A DNA stretch of 64,000 bases from Diplolepis rosae. Lineage: Eukaryota > Arthropoda > Insecta > Hymenoptera > Diplolepididae. Each line of letters begins with the position of its first letter. The stretch's first letter is position 1. The position numbers were made by a program, and so were the translations under genes. The notes beneath the pieces were generated by a model. That model had not been told where the DNA came from. It was given only the letters and a program-made list of their open reading frames with translations, and did no database searches. The stretch lies in contig JAPYXD010000701.1 in NCBI GenBank assembly GCA_030998225.1, forward strand, positions 14,678,501 through 14,742,500, given 5' to 3'. Of the stretch, positions 54,469-64,000 are shown piece after piece.

Positions 54469-57400
54469 ATGTGCTCCAAAATTTCGGATCAAAGTTCAAT
54501 TAAAGTCCAGCCCTGGGGCTCTATTAATGGGAAAGATGTGGAAAAATTCACCTTAAGAAATAAGTTTGATCAAGAAATAAGCGTTATTAATTACGGTGCC
54601 ACAATCACCAATATCAAAACTCCTGATAAAAATAATCAGTTAGCAGATATTGTTCTTGGATTTGACAGTATTGAAGGTAATAGTAAATTATATTGTAAAT
54701 TCAACACTTTTTATTGTTTCTTTTTTCAAAACATATTTTTGAATGTAATATAGGTTACTTGGCCAGCAACAATCCATATTTTGGAGCAACAATTGGCAGA
54801 GTTGCAAACCGAATTGGCAAAGCTGAATTTACACTGGATGGTGTAAATTACAAAGTGGGGAAAAATAAGGGCAATAACACTCTCCACGGAGGTTTCAGAG
54901 GATGGAATTCAAAAATTTGGGAAGCTGTTGTTATGAATAATTCTGTTGTAATGACTCTCTTGAGTGAAGATGGAGACGAAGGTTTTCCTGGAGCAGTAAT
55001 TGCTTCTGTATCATTTAAATTAAATGATGATGGAAATCTGAAAATAGAGATGAAAGCGTTTGCCACTCGAGCTACTCCCATTAATTTGACAAATCACAGC
55101 TACTTTAATCTTGCCGGACATGTAAGGATGTAGATATATATGATTGTTTTATCATATATCACCATTAAGAATTCATTATATTATACAGGATAGGTTAAAA
55201 GTCCGGGTACTGTAGATCATTTTGGGGGAACTGAGTTTAAAAAAAACATTTTCAGGTAAAAGTTTTTAGACTTCAAAAGATCTTGATCTAGGCCTGACCA
55301 GGACCAAGATAATTTTTTAAATAAGAAGGGGTATTTTTTCTTTCAAATTGGAATATTATGACTGAAAAATAAAAAAAATTTATGTTTAGTTATTCTCCTC
55401 TCACTTTGGGCTCTCCCAAGATATTAAATCGTTCCGAGACCTTTGACCTGCCTTGTGTATTTATTATGCTATAGTAGTTAAATGTATAAATATAAATCAT
55501 ACATATGAGACATTATTTTTCAAGTGTACCCAACCAAAAATTTAATGTTTTTCGATTGACTTGAAACAACGGCAAAACGTTGTCCTCTTAAGTGGTACTT
55601 TAGCCTCTAAAAATCTTTACAATTGAATGGAAATTCCAAAAGATGGAAAGGGGGTAATTTTCAAGTCTTATGAATATAGACCGCATTTCAAATGCCTGTA
55701 ACTGCTTTCCTTTGGGATACAATTTTTTTCGACCTAAATGTTTTTGATTCGTTTTCGAACGCCGAACTGAATGCTTTAGAGCGTTATTCAAAAATCTCAA
55801 AATTTAACTCTTACTTTTAAAAATTAATGAATGTTTTCGATTTTTTTTCGGAGACAGACCTTTTTTTAAAAAATAAAGTTAAAGCTTGGGATTTATACAT
55901 TCAAGGCCCTAAAGAACAAAAGGTTTATTTTTTGTTTTCGAGAAACTAAATAGAGAATGAACTATTGGGTTGGCAACAAAGTCATTTCGTTTTTTTTTCA
56001 CGACTTTCAAAGCAAGTTAGGCGTTTAGGTTAGGCGTTTCATTTTTCATCGGGCGCTAGCGGGATCGCCTCGCCAGGGCCCTATTTTGCCTCTTTAGGTC
56101 CCGAAGGTTACCACACTAAAATTTCTGTACGGGAAAATTATCTGCTTCTAATTTTTCTTTGAGGTTCTAATACTTGAGATAATACTAATTAAGGTAATAA
56201 CAACAATAATCGGCACGAGTAATCGGCACGAGTAATCGACTCGTAAACGTTTTGCGGAGTCAACGTACAAGTATCGAAGTATCGATTTCATTCATTATTT
56301 AATTTCTCGAAAAAAAAAAAATTTGTCCTTCAGGGCTTTCAAAGTAGAAATCCCAAGCTTGAATTTGTGATTAAAAAAATCGGAAAACATCAAATTTTTG
56401 GTTGGGTACACTTGAGAAATAATCCCCCATATATTCCTGGATAGAGCACTAACGCTGATGAGGTCTACAAACACGAAGTTCAATTGAATGCGGATCGCTG
56501 GATAGTCACAGATTCAGAAAATATCCCAACTGGGGAAATCAGATCAGTCGAAAACAGTATAATGGATCTTAGAAAACCAACTGTTCTTGGGGAAGTTATA
56601 AACAAAGTTCCAGGAGGTGGTTTCGATTATAATTTCTGTTTGCCTGAGTCAGATGTAAGAAAAATCAAACTCGTTGCTAAAGTTTTGCATCCGATTTCTG
56701 GCAGATTCATAGAAGTTCATAGCAATCAACCCGGGGTACAATTCTACACATCTAATTTTCTTCCTGAAAAAAATTTAACCGGTATTTTGGGTAAGGCTGA
56801 AAAGCCTTATTTTAAACATGCTGCCTTCTGTCTTGAAACTCAAAATTACCCAGATGCTATAAACCATGTAAGTTTTAATTTATTTTGTATATATTGGATC
56901 TATAACTTAATTCGTGCGGTTTGCTAAGAGATGGCGTAACCAATATTCCAATATTCCGAACATGCGTTGGAAAGCTACTGTCATTGTTCGTCTTTTTCAG
57001 TATATATCATTCATTTGAAGCGTAAACAACAATAATTTTTTTTTTACTCAAATATGTCGAACTTTGTGCCTGAAAAAGTGTTTTTGCGGGGAGTTCTTCT
57101 TTATTACTTTAATATGAAGGAAACTGCTACCGGAAGTCATCGTATTTTGGTGGAAGTTTATGGTGAACATGCTCTAGCTGAGCGAACGTGCCAAAAGTGG
57201 TTTGCACGATTTAAAAGTGGTGATTTTGGCTTGAGAAGAGCTCGCAGAATCATTGGGAGTTATTCGTGAAACCCGGCCAACCAGCTAAATCAACGGCAAA
57301 GCCGAATATCCATGGCGCTAAGGTAATGCTCTGTATTTGGTGGGATCATAAGGGTGCTCTGTATTATGAGCTACTAAAATCAGGTGAAACCATCAATGGA

Positions 57401-59406
57401 GAACGCTACCGAACACAATTAATCCGTTTGAAGTGAGCAATAGCCGAAAAACGCCCGGAATATGCGACCAGACACGTTGTAAAATTTTTCCATCCTGACA
57501 ACGCTCGGCCCCATGTTGCTATTCCGGTTAAGAACTATTTGGAAAACAGTAGATGCGAAGTTTTACCCCACCCGCCTTATAGCCCAGACCTTGCCCCATC
57601 TGACTACCATTTGTTCCGGTCGATGCAGAACGCCCTCAATGGAATACGGTTCACATCAGAACAGGGTATCAAAAATTGGCTTGATTCATTCTTAGCCGCC
57701 AAGCCGGCGCAGTTCTTTTGGGATGGAATCCACAAATTGCCAGAAAGATGGGAAAAAGTCATAGCTTCAGATGGGCAATACTTTGAATAATACTATTGTA
57801 CATGTTTTTCTTAAATAAACGTTCAAATTTTGAAAAAAAAAACCGCATGAATTAATTTATAAATCCAATAATTTGATAATAATTTTTTAAGAACATTTCT
57901 GTTGTAGGGGAGAAGCGGCGAAATTGGCGCACCTAATAGAAAGTGCAAGTTTAAAAAGAAAGTATATGACTAAAAATTATGAAAAAATATTTATTTAATA
58001 GCTGGATATCTTTTCTTACTTTCCAATGGATAAAGATTGCATTGAAAATTATTAAAGCAGGTTTTTATTCAGATTTCCGAAGGACTGCACCTGCGTCAAT
58101 TTACCCGCCATGTCGGGTAAATTGACGTACTAATATTATAATCTTCTCTTGCCACATATTAGTTATATTTTCATAGATTTAGAATTACATTTCAGTAGCA
58201 AAGGTTGATGAAAAGAGGTAGTTATAATTTGAAACTAAATTTGAGATAGTATATCAAGATATGTGAAGTTTTTTATACCTTTATTCACATAAACCAGCCA
58301 AAGTTAAAATATATTTTATATTTGTACAATAAAATACTGGCAATTGTGGATATTTAAGTGAATATTCAAATTGAAATCATTTTTATAGAGAATTATTTGA
58401 ATTTGTAATCAGAAGTATATACAATTATTAACTTTAGAAGACTTATAAATAATAGAAACAATCAATCAAAAATACAAATTTTTTACTTACATTGCTTTCA
58501 CATCTTAAAACCGAGAAAACTTTCAAAACACTGTCAGACTGCAAATTAATTATTAAAAATCGCTTTTAAAATGCCTTAATACCTCAAACTTAAAAAAAAA
58601 TTTAACCACTGATTGTTCAAATGAATATAACCTTACAAAGTCGTTACATCAGGTTTGCGAACCACATTACCTCCCATGTCACAAAAAATCTTAAGAAAAA
58701 GATTAGCAGAAAAGTCCAGCAACATTCAAATGTATATATCTATATATTAATAATTGTGTACTTACTATCTTCTTTATATTTTCAATCATAAACATCCGAG
58801 CACTTGACTTCAGTCACCGGTTTCCAGAAACACAACACGTGTGCCAACTTCGCCTCTGATTTGAATCTCGTATGCGCCAATTTTGCCGCTAGTGTATCGT
58901 TCATTAATTAAATACATTTCACGTAAAATGCTTATTTTTTCATACAAATATTTTATCCTAATCGTAAGATTAAATATCAAAGATTATAAAATCGTTGCAT
59001 TAATCTAATTCACCTTGAATTACTATTATTTAACGATTTAACTCAATGGCTTCGAACATAACCATTATGCCAAAAAACGATTAATCGCAATAAAACTGTA
59101 TTAAGCAATTAGATTTTTATAATTTTTTCTATCAAATACATATCATACAAGAATGCACACGATAGAACTATTTTTATTTTTTGTTATGTTATCATTTTCT
59201 GAAAAATAGGGTGCGCCAATTTAGACGACGCGCCAATTTCGCCGCTTCTCCCCTAAATGAAAAATTAATTTACAAATATCATTCGATATTATAATATTAT
59301 TAGAATGTTTCTTTTCTATTTGCAGACAAATTTCCCAGACAGTGTATTACGTCCAGATAACATATATCAGCATATTGTGATATATAAACTGGGAGTTCAA
59401 AAATAA
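54469..59406 (+). CDS. GALM: Galactose mutarotase (aldose 1-epimerase), four coding exons
   Basis: Exons 54469-54676, 54754-55121, 56445-56867 and 59326-59406 give 359 codons, close to the 340-360 of animal GALM. The cytosolic enzyme interconverts alpha- and beta-D-galactose (and glucose), feeding the Leloir pathway. Visible family motifs by residue: NYGA (41-44), [12 protein letters not shown] with Arg89, NNTLHGG with His114, [13 protein letters not shown] with His184 (catalytic acid), GGGFDYNF with Asp253, [11 protein letters not shown], and FCLETQ with Glu323 (catalytic base). Every junction is GT/AG; the first intron is phase 1 (77 bases) and the other two are phase 0. The ATG follows an acceptor-like site. 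No stop or frameshift was seen, so the gene appears functional. Introns 2 and 3 are expanded by transposons. Confidence 0.93.
55507..56428. mobile_element. Fold-back MITE in mutarotase intron 2
   Basis: ATTATTTTTCAAGTGTACCC at 55512 is inverted at 56404-56423. Further inverted blocks are GCTTGGGATTT (about 55887 against 56353) and TTTTCGAGAAACTAAATA (about 55937 against 56297). The element may be flanked by ATAT (55503-55506, 56429-56432). Its right end lies 16 bases before exon 3. The centre contains a lone mariner-type tip (next entry) and a GC-richer stretch (56040-56105). Confidence 0.75.
55969..55998 (+). repeat. Solo mariner-type terminal repeat
   Basis: ATTGGGTTGGCAACAAAGTC and the following ATTTCG resemble the outer end common to many insect mariners. 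No transposase or second end was found nearby. Remnant inside the fold-back MITE. Confidence 0.45.
56894..57868 (+). mobile_element. Mariner copy in mutarotase intron 3, internally deleted
   Basis: TIR TTGGATCTATAACTTAATTC plus GTGCGG at the left and its slightly mutated inverse at the right, TA on both sides (56892-56893, 57869-57870). Same subfamily as 25698-26952 but 975 bp, with part of the transposase missing. It starts 26 bases after the exon 3 boundary and has the same orientation as the gene. Confidence 0.9.
57054..57790 (+). pseudogene. Mariner transposase, deleted and frameshifted
   Basis: Starts [13 protein letters not shown] and reads the first HTH ([15 protein letters not shown]). 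A deletion then removes the second HTH and the VTGDEKW block with the first catalytic Asp. It resumes at [17 protein letters not shown] in another frame. A stop interrupts [18 protein letters not shown] (Asp 2, histidine context altered), [12 protein letters not shown] (Asp 3) and [13 protein letters not shown] are present, ending QYFE at 57788. Unlike the 25.7 kb copy, the third Asp is still intact. Confidence 0.88.
57907..59253. mobile_element. GGGGAGAAGCGGCGAAATTGG-type MITE in mutarotase intron 3
   Basis: Left end GGGGAGAAGCGGCGAAATTG, then GCGC; right end the perfect inverse (GCGCCAATTTCGCCGCTTCTCCCC). TA at 57905-57906 and 59254-59255. Interior copies of the tip motif occur as GCGTCAATTTACCCGCC, GGTAAATTGACG (58094-58126), GTGCCAACTTCGCC (58841-58854), GCGCCAATTTTGCCG (58874-58888) and GTGCGCCAATTTAG (59211-59224). 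No transposase. 1347 bp. Confidence 0.9.
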
Positions 59407-59617
59407 ATTCGAATAGAGAATTATTGTGAATATGACAATAATTATGTATACACTCTCAAAACTCTCAGTGAATATTTGGACATGAATTCTTGTTCTACGC
59501 GAGTAGTGCATCACTAAATATTTTTAAATAGAAGGAAACCGGTAAGGCCGGCGTAGATTTCCGAAAGTTGAAAAAATGTATACGTAATATAATTTTTGAA
59601 ACTATAATGTATGGACA

Positions 59618-59623
59618 AATAAA
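59618..59623 (+). terminator. Candidate polyadenylation signal of the mutarotase gene
   Basis: AATAAA 212 bases after the stop codon. A second AATAAA overlaps the stop itself (59402-59407), so the first is more plausible. Confidence 0.4.
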
Positions 59624-59649
59624 TATTTTAATTTGAAAGACAAGAAATT

Positions 59650-60111
59650 AATTTTTCTCACATTAAATAAGTAGTTTTCATTTAAATATTTCCAGCAAAA
59701 AATACAATTTCTGGGATAATATAAACCTTTTCCAGATTCTAGTTTCTAATAGATTTTCCAGTGCTTATTGAGAGTATATACTAAACAGTTCCGCAAAATT
59801 TTTGAACTCTTTTCAGTTATTCTCGAAATCGTTCAGTGTTCACCTAGTTGGATATGTTTGAACAAAAAAGAAATTTTTCCGTATCCCAGACTTAGGTAAG
59901 AAATTCCAGAGTTTTTCAGAAAAAAAATTCCTCTGTGTGATGTGACATTTCAGTTGGTATGTTGGTTGGTTGGTACCCATATCTTTCATAGCAATGAACT
60001 TCCTGTGGTCCGGTTTCAAACATTTTTTCCGGGTCGCTTTTCAATCCCAAATCAGCTCTGACTATTGTCCTTTCTCTCCAGCATATTAAACAATTACATG
60101 CTGGCTATTAA
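59650..60111. other. No gene recognised
   Basis: AT-rich, nothing supported. Confidence 0.4.
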
Positions 60112-60804
60112 GGGGGTCCACCTGTGTGAGGGCGGTATTTCGAACGCTTTTTCGGGAATGTTTGTTAGGAGAACTAATTCGAAAATGAGAATAAGTTTAA
60201 CGTTATTTTGAAGGTTTGTGGTTTTATTATAATAGTACATTTTTCCAATAGTGTAATCCGAAGGCTTGTATTCATCAAGGGCATTGAAAGTGACCCCTTC
60301 AAAATGGAATACCGAAATTGTGGGCAAGATTCCGCTCGAACCAGTTATCTAAAACACAAAAAGTAAAAAAAATATTATTTCTGTTTATGTTGTCCAGGTA
60401 CTGACGTAGCATTTTGACGAAATTTTAAAAATTGAAGAAATGGCAGTACTTTTCATAAAAATTAATCATTTTCATGCTTTTTTCGATATAATATATGCTG
60501 TAAAATTAAAAAAATAAAAGATTTCAAAAAACTGCTACGTGGGTACCTTCAGTTATCTCTATAAATGAGTCAGTTAAAATTTCAAGTCAATCTGTTAAGT
60601 AGATTTTTTTCAATCCTGCCCACAAATTTCAAAAACATGGTTTCTAGAAAAACGCGTTTACAGTTTGGAAACACAACAGAACTTTGTATTGTAAACTCAC
60701 ATTTAATCTGCAATACCAGGACTATCATTAGTCATATCTTAAAGATGCAAAAAATGTCAACAAAAAAAATCGATTTTTCGAAAATTTTACACAGGTGGAC
60801 CCCC
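60112..60804. mobile_element. TTAA-flanked MITE, copy D
   Basis: TTAA at 60108-60111 and 60805-60808. Ends GGGGGTCCACCTGTGTG / ACACAGGTGGACCCCC are inverted. The family motif is at 60640-60666 (TTTCTAGAAAAACGCGTTTA, reverse orientation). Confidence 0.88.
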
Positions 60805-60808
60805 TTAA

Positions 60809-61769
60809 GGTTTATAGAACCCATAAAAATGTTATTTCTTAACCCATAGGAACGTTGACGGTAATATTTGGGTCTATGATTTAAACATCTTGCAACAAGC
60901 ATTGAAGATCGACAACAAGCCTTTACGGAATATTAAAATCTTGAATTCCTCTCCAGGTGAATAAGTCTTTTGAAAATCTCGGTACAGAAAATTTCAAAAT
61001 CCAAAACTTTCAAGTCTTACCGGCGTTTAATCAAAAATATTGGAATAGGTATCCTTAGTACATTCATTAAGGTAGAAAATTTGAAATTTTTTAAGTAACA
61101 ATGGACGTCCTGAATGCTAATTAGAGGCTTAACAGAAACGATTACAATTAGGACTCATGATTCAAGGAAATCAATTAAAGAATCACAATCTTGGAAAACC
61201 ATGTAGCTTTCGGATTGAATCAGTTTTCATACAGAATATATATTGTATATACTTTTCAATATCAAATTTTCGTATTTTAATTAACTTGAGATGTGTAAGA
61301 AATTCATCACGTCGCAATTAATGCTGATTACATAACAGCCTTTTATCAAAAAATTGAATTTATATAGTCTGTTACTATTTCCAGAACTGTGATAAAAATT
61401 ATTAAAATGCGCAAGCATGGAAATTTTGTAGAAGCCTTATTTCCATTGTTCGAAATATTTTAAATTTACTTTGAATTATGACTTTTATTGGTGTAATGTC
61501 TGATAGCCTATCAAGATTCTTATCCATGGCCATCCATGCAGGACTTATGCGGCTAGGAGAAAATAAATGCTACGTAATTTCCAAATCACTAAATTAATCT
61601 GTAAACGATTCGATTTATTGATAATATTTAGAGTATACAATATTTTTAAAAAAATGTCAATTTATAAAAAATGTTATTCATACTAAAACAAATTAAACAG
61701 ATCCTTTATATTTTTATCTTTTATATTTAATTTAGTTTTTATTATATATATTTTTACATTCCCATTAGA
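60809..61769. other. AT-rich DNA, no gene recognised
   Basis: No supported feature. Confidence 0.4.
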
Positions 61770-61779
61770 CGTGTGCATT

Positions 61780-62075
61780 CTGTCGGATCGAATTTCGCAA
61801 ATTCGATTCGATTTGCCTTATTTGTTGGATCGGATTTTTTCGATTCGATAGGCCGCATAGTCGAATGTCGAATATTCGACATTCGAAGCACCCTTCTTCG
61901 CAAGTCAGATTTTCGACATTCGATCAGCTGTCCGTCGAATGTTGAATATTCTACATCCGAAACACCCTTCTTCGGATGTCGGATTTTCGACATTCGATCG
62001 GCCGTCCGTCGAATGTCGAATATTCGACATCCGAAGCGCCTTAATTCGGATATTGAACATTCGATGAGTGCAGGA
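61780..62075. repeat. 74-bp palindromic tandem repeat (TCGAATGTCGA)
   Basis: Unit GTCGAATGTCGAATATTCGA plus about 54 further bases recurs with a 74 bp period (starts about 61860, 61934, 62008). The core at 61861-61886 is a perfect 26-base palindrome. Open frames on both strands follow from the palindromes and carry no protein signature. Confidence 0.8.
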
Positions 62076-63055
62076 TGTAGTTTGCAACTTTTAATCAGAC
62101 ATCAGACAACATACATATATTGTATAATTGTATTTTAATTTTATATGGCCATAGTCGAAAGAATTTATTATTTTTAGTCTTATGCACAATTTAGATTGTT
62201 TTCATTTAAATGTACAAAATTTAATTTCTATAATTTAGTGTACAATTTCATTGTGCATAAAAAATTATTAATAAAATTATGTTCAGCAGGGTTTTCTCTT
62301 TTATCGTACAGAGTTTTATTGTGTAAAGTTTATTCAAATTGAAAATATTAAAATTGTTAAATGTATATAACTGTGTACAGTCCCTGTGCGTATAATTACT
62401 AGTCTCGAGTTTTCAGGCGTGTAGAATTTGATTTTATAGTTATTTTATTAAATACAAATCACATTGCCTGATTCTTCAAACAATTTTAATACACATTCCT
62501 TTAAATTATATGAATAAATCGCATATGAAAAAAACGAATTCTTTCGACTCACGATTCCGATATGATAAACTATTAATAATAACTTCAAAAATATATTAAC
62601 AAATTATTTTAAATTTAATATTATATTTACATTTAATAAAATGAATAATTATATATTTTTAAAAAATTAGTTAAAATTATGTAACATTACTCTATCAAAT
62701 TGAAATAATTAATATTTTATACGCAATTTCATTGTCTACAATTTTTCAATTGATGTTATTGAGATTGGATAATTACCTTTAATGTTATAAACAAAAAACT
62801 AAAAAAATGCGATTTTTTGGTCATAAATGTTGATAAAATATTTATAAATCATATTTCGTTGTCCAAAACATGACACAATTACTCTATGACAAACCTTTCT
62901 TGTGATGGCGCAGTCCGATTTCTGAAATAAATAATCTCATAAATCATTCATAATGAATGCCTTGTTGCTTGGACTATATTGAGAGTGTCCAATTACGACT
63001 CGGTGGAATAGGAACATGTTATAACAATAATATTGATAAATATGGTACGAAACAT
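62076..63055. other. AT-rich DNA, no gene recognised
   Basis: No supported feature. Confidence 0.4.
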
Positions 63056-63175
63056 GGTGGAAAGGCTTGCAGGGGGGCTCCAGGGGGGGGGGGCCTGGCG
63101 GGAGTGCAGGGGGCGAACCCTTTGCCGAGGGGTTCGGGGGGCTGTGGCCCCCTGCATTTCAAGAAAGAAATTTGG
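63056..63175. repeat. G-rich patch
   Basis: Strongly G-rich on the + strand with runs of 6-11 G (about 63080-63090, then GCCTGGCGGGAGTGCAGGGG and GGGGGGCTGTGGCCCCC). Abrupt contrast with the AT-rich flanks suggests a repeat fragment. Not identified. Confidence 0.5.
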
Positions 63176-64000
63176 TTGGGGAAATATAATCCATTTCTCG
63201 CAATTGTCCAGAGGACGTAAGGAACAAAAGTAGGACCTAAGGAACAAAATTAGGACTTAGGGAAGAAAACAGATACAATATGAACATGCTGGTCGTAAAT
63301 GGACGTCCTTACAGCCGCTCTATAGGGGCTCGAAGTACTACTTTAGTGCCTGTTTTGCAAAAAATTAATTTTATTACAATTGAATGCTCCTCCTGAAAAT
63401 ATTCAACATGTCTTATTTATCTTTCATTTAGGAGAGCATTACTTGAAAAAAAATTTCGTAGTATGCGTATTTTTTGAGATATTTCAGCGTATCAAGATAA
63501 AAGAAACACCCTGTATACAGATCAACATGACGCACCTTTTTATACTCTCAATAGTTGACCCTTCTGGGCCTCGAAACAAAATATGCAATCTAGGAAGATT
63601 CTCCTGAAAACCAACATTAAATTTCTACCCGGGTAGATTTTTTTTATCATATAATTATATTTTTATGAAAGGTACAATGAAGCTAATGAACAAGATTTTA
63701 CCATTTTTGCCTCATATTTATGTCAATATTGAAATAACAACTTAAAAATCGGTTGACTATTACACAGCCACACAAAGAAAGATGTCAAGAACACTTAACG
63801 AGATACATGTATTCCTATGTATTTTGCGTCGTTGAATCTAAATATTTCAGAATTAGTTTTCGATATGACCTCAAAAACCTCATGTTTGAGTATGTGATGG
63901 GGAAAAATATTTTTTTTATGCATTTCAAGCAAGTGAATTCAAAAATGAAGTCGATATATAACTAAAAATTCCGTAACATAACATCCAAAATATTGTTCAA
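63176..64000. other. No gene recognised
   Basis: Contains a 14-base palindrome TCTACCCGGGTAGA at about 63626-63639. Otherwise nothing supported. Confidence 0.4.

Noticed and set aside
56453..56476. Hammerhead ribozyme core (CTGATGAG...CGAAG)
   Set aside because: Lacks the GAAA strand and flanking stems; it is coding sequence of mutarotase exon 3.
60565..60849. 94-codon ORF
   Set aside because: Lies in the TTAA MITE copy D and runs out through its end; the peptide reads the terminal repeat.
61754..62138. Overlapping ORFs on both strands with repeated RMSNIRH / CRIFDIRS peptides
   Set aside because: Artefact of the palindromic 74-bp repeat; the period is not a multiple of three and there is no domain signature.
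62957..63247. Gly-rich ORFs on both strands
   Set aside because: Translations of the G-rich patch; no conserved domain.

Overview
The window looks like an AT-rich arthropod nuclear genome. An insect is most likely, possibly a hymenopteran; that last step is a guess from the density of mariner, Tc1-like and TTAA-type elements and is not proven. It has no bacterial operon structure, phage module or CRISPR array. Almost everything recognisable is transposon-derived. The one convincing host gene is a galactose mutarotase (aldose 1-epimerase) on the + strand, with coding exons at 54469-54676, 54754-55121, 56445-56867 and 59326-59406. They join in frame to 359 codons with canonical GT/AG ends and all four expected active-site residues.

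Layout. 1-480 is the 3' end of a Tc1-like transposon. 611-13300 is bounded by a long inverted repeat (1.2-1.4 kb arms) of an element family made of GC-rich hairpin arrays, a degenerate tandem repeat of about 156 bp and a terminal hairpin. Inside it lie a 2.5 kb fold-back element with long arms (3484-5956), a TTAA-flanked MITE and an AATCAGT-type MITE. 14-24 kb holds a mariner nested in a MITE, two fold-back MITEs, head-to-head tRNA-derived SINEs and more 156-bp repeat copies. 24-31 kb holds two TTAA MITEs, a near full-length dead mariner and an internally deleted Tc1-like element. 32-37 kb has a three-level nest: GC-rich repeat, Tc1-like transposon, 1 kb MITE. 38-46 kb has a pogo-like deletion derivative, further MITEs, a 755 bp mariner deletion derivative and a Tc1-like remnant. 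47.4-50.1 kb is a 5'-truncated non-LTR retrotransposon with RNase H, invaded by a mariner and followed by SINE pieces. 54.2-59.6 kb is the mutarotase gene, whose introns 2 and 3 are mostly transposon. 60-64 kb has a TTAA MITE, a 74-bp palindromic tandem repeat and a G-rich patch.

The elements do not form a pathway; the organising theme is nesting and internal deletion. Three deletion derivatives from three unrelated transposase families (15.2, 30.5 and 44.2 kb) keep uninterrupted ORFs of similar size (169-176 codons). Each encodes the DNA-binding domain without a complete catalytic triad, while the longer transposase copies are all broken. That pattern, the mutarotase intron whose 3' splice region abuts a fold-back MITE, and the hairpin-array/156-bp repeat family are the most interesting observations. 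All calls are by eye; no database search or alignment program was run.
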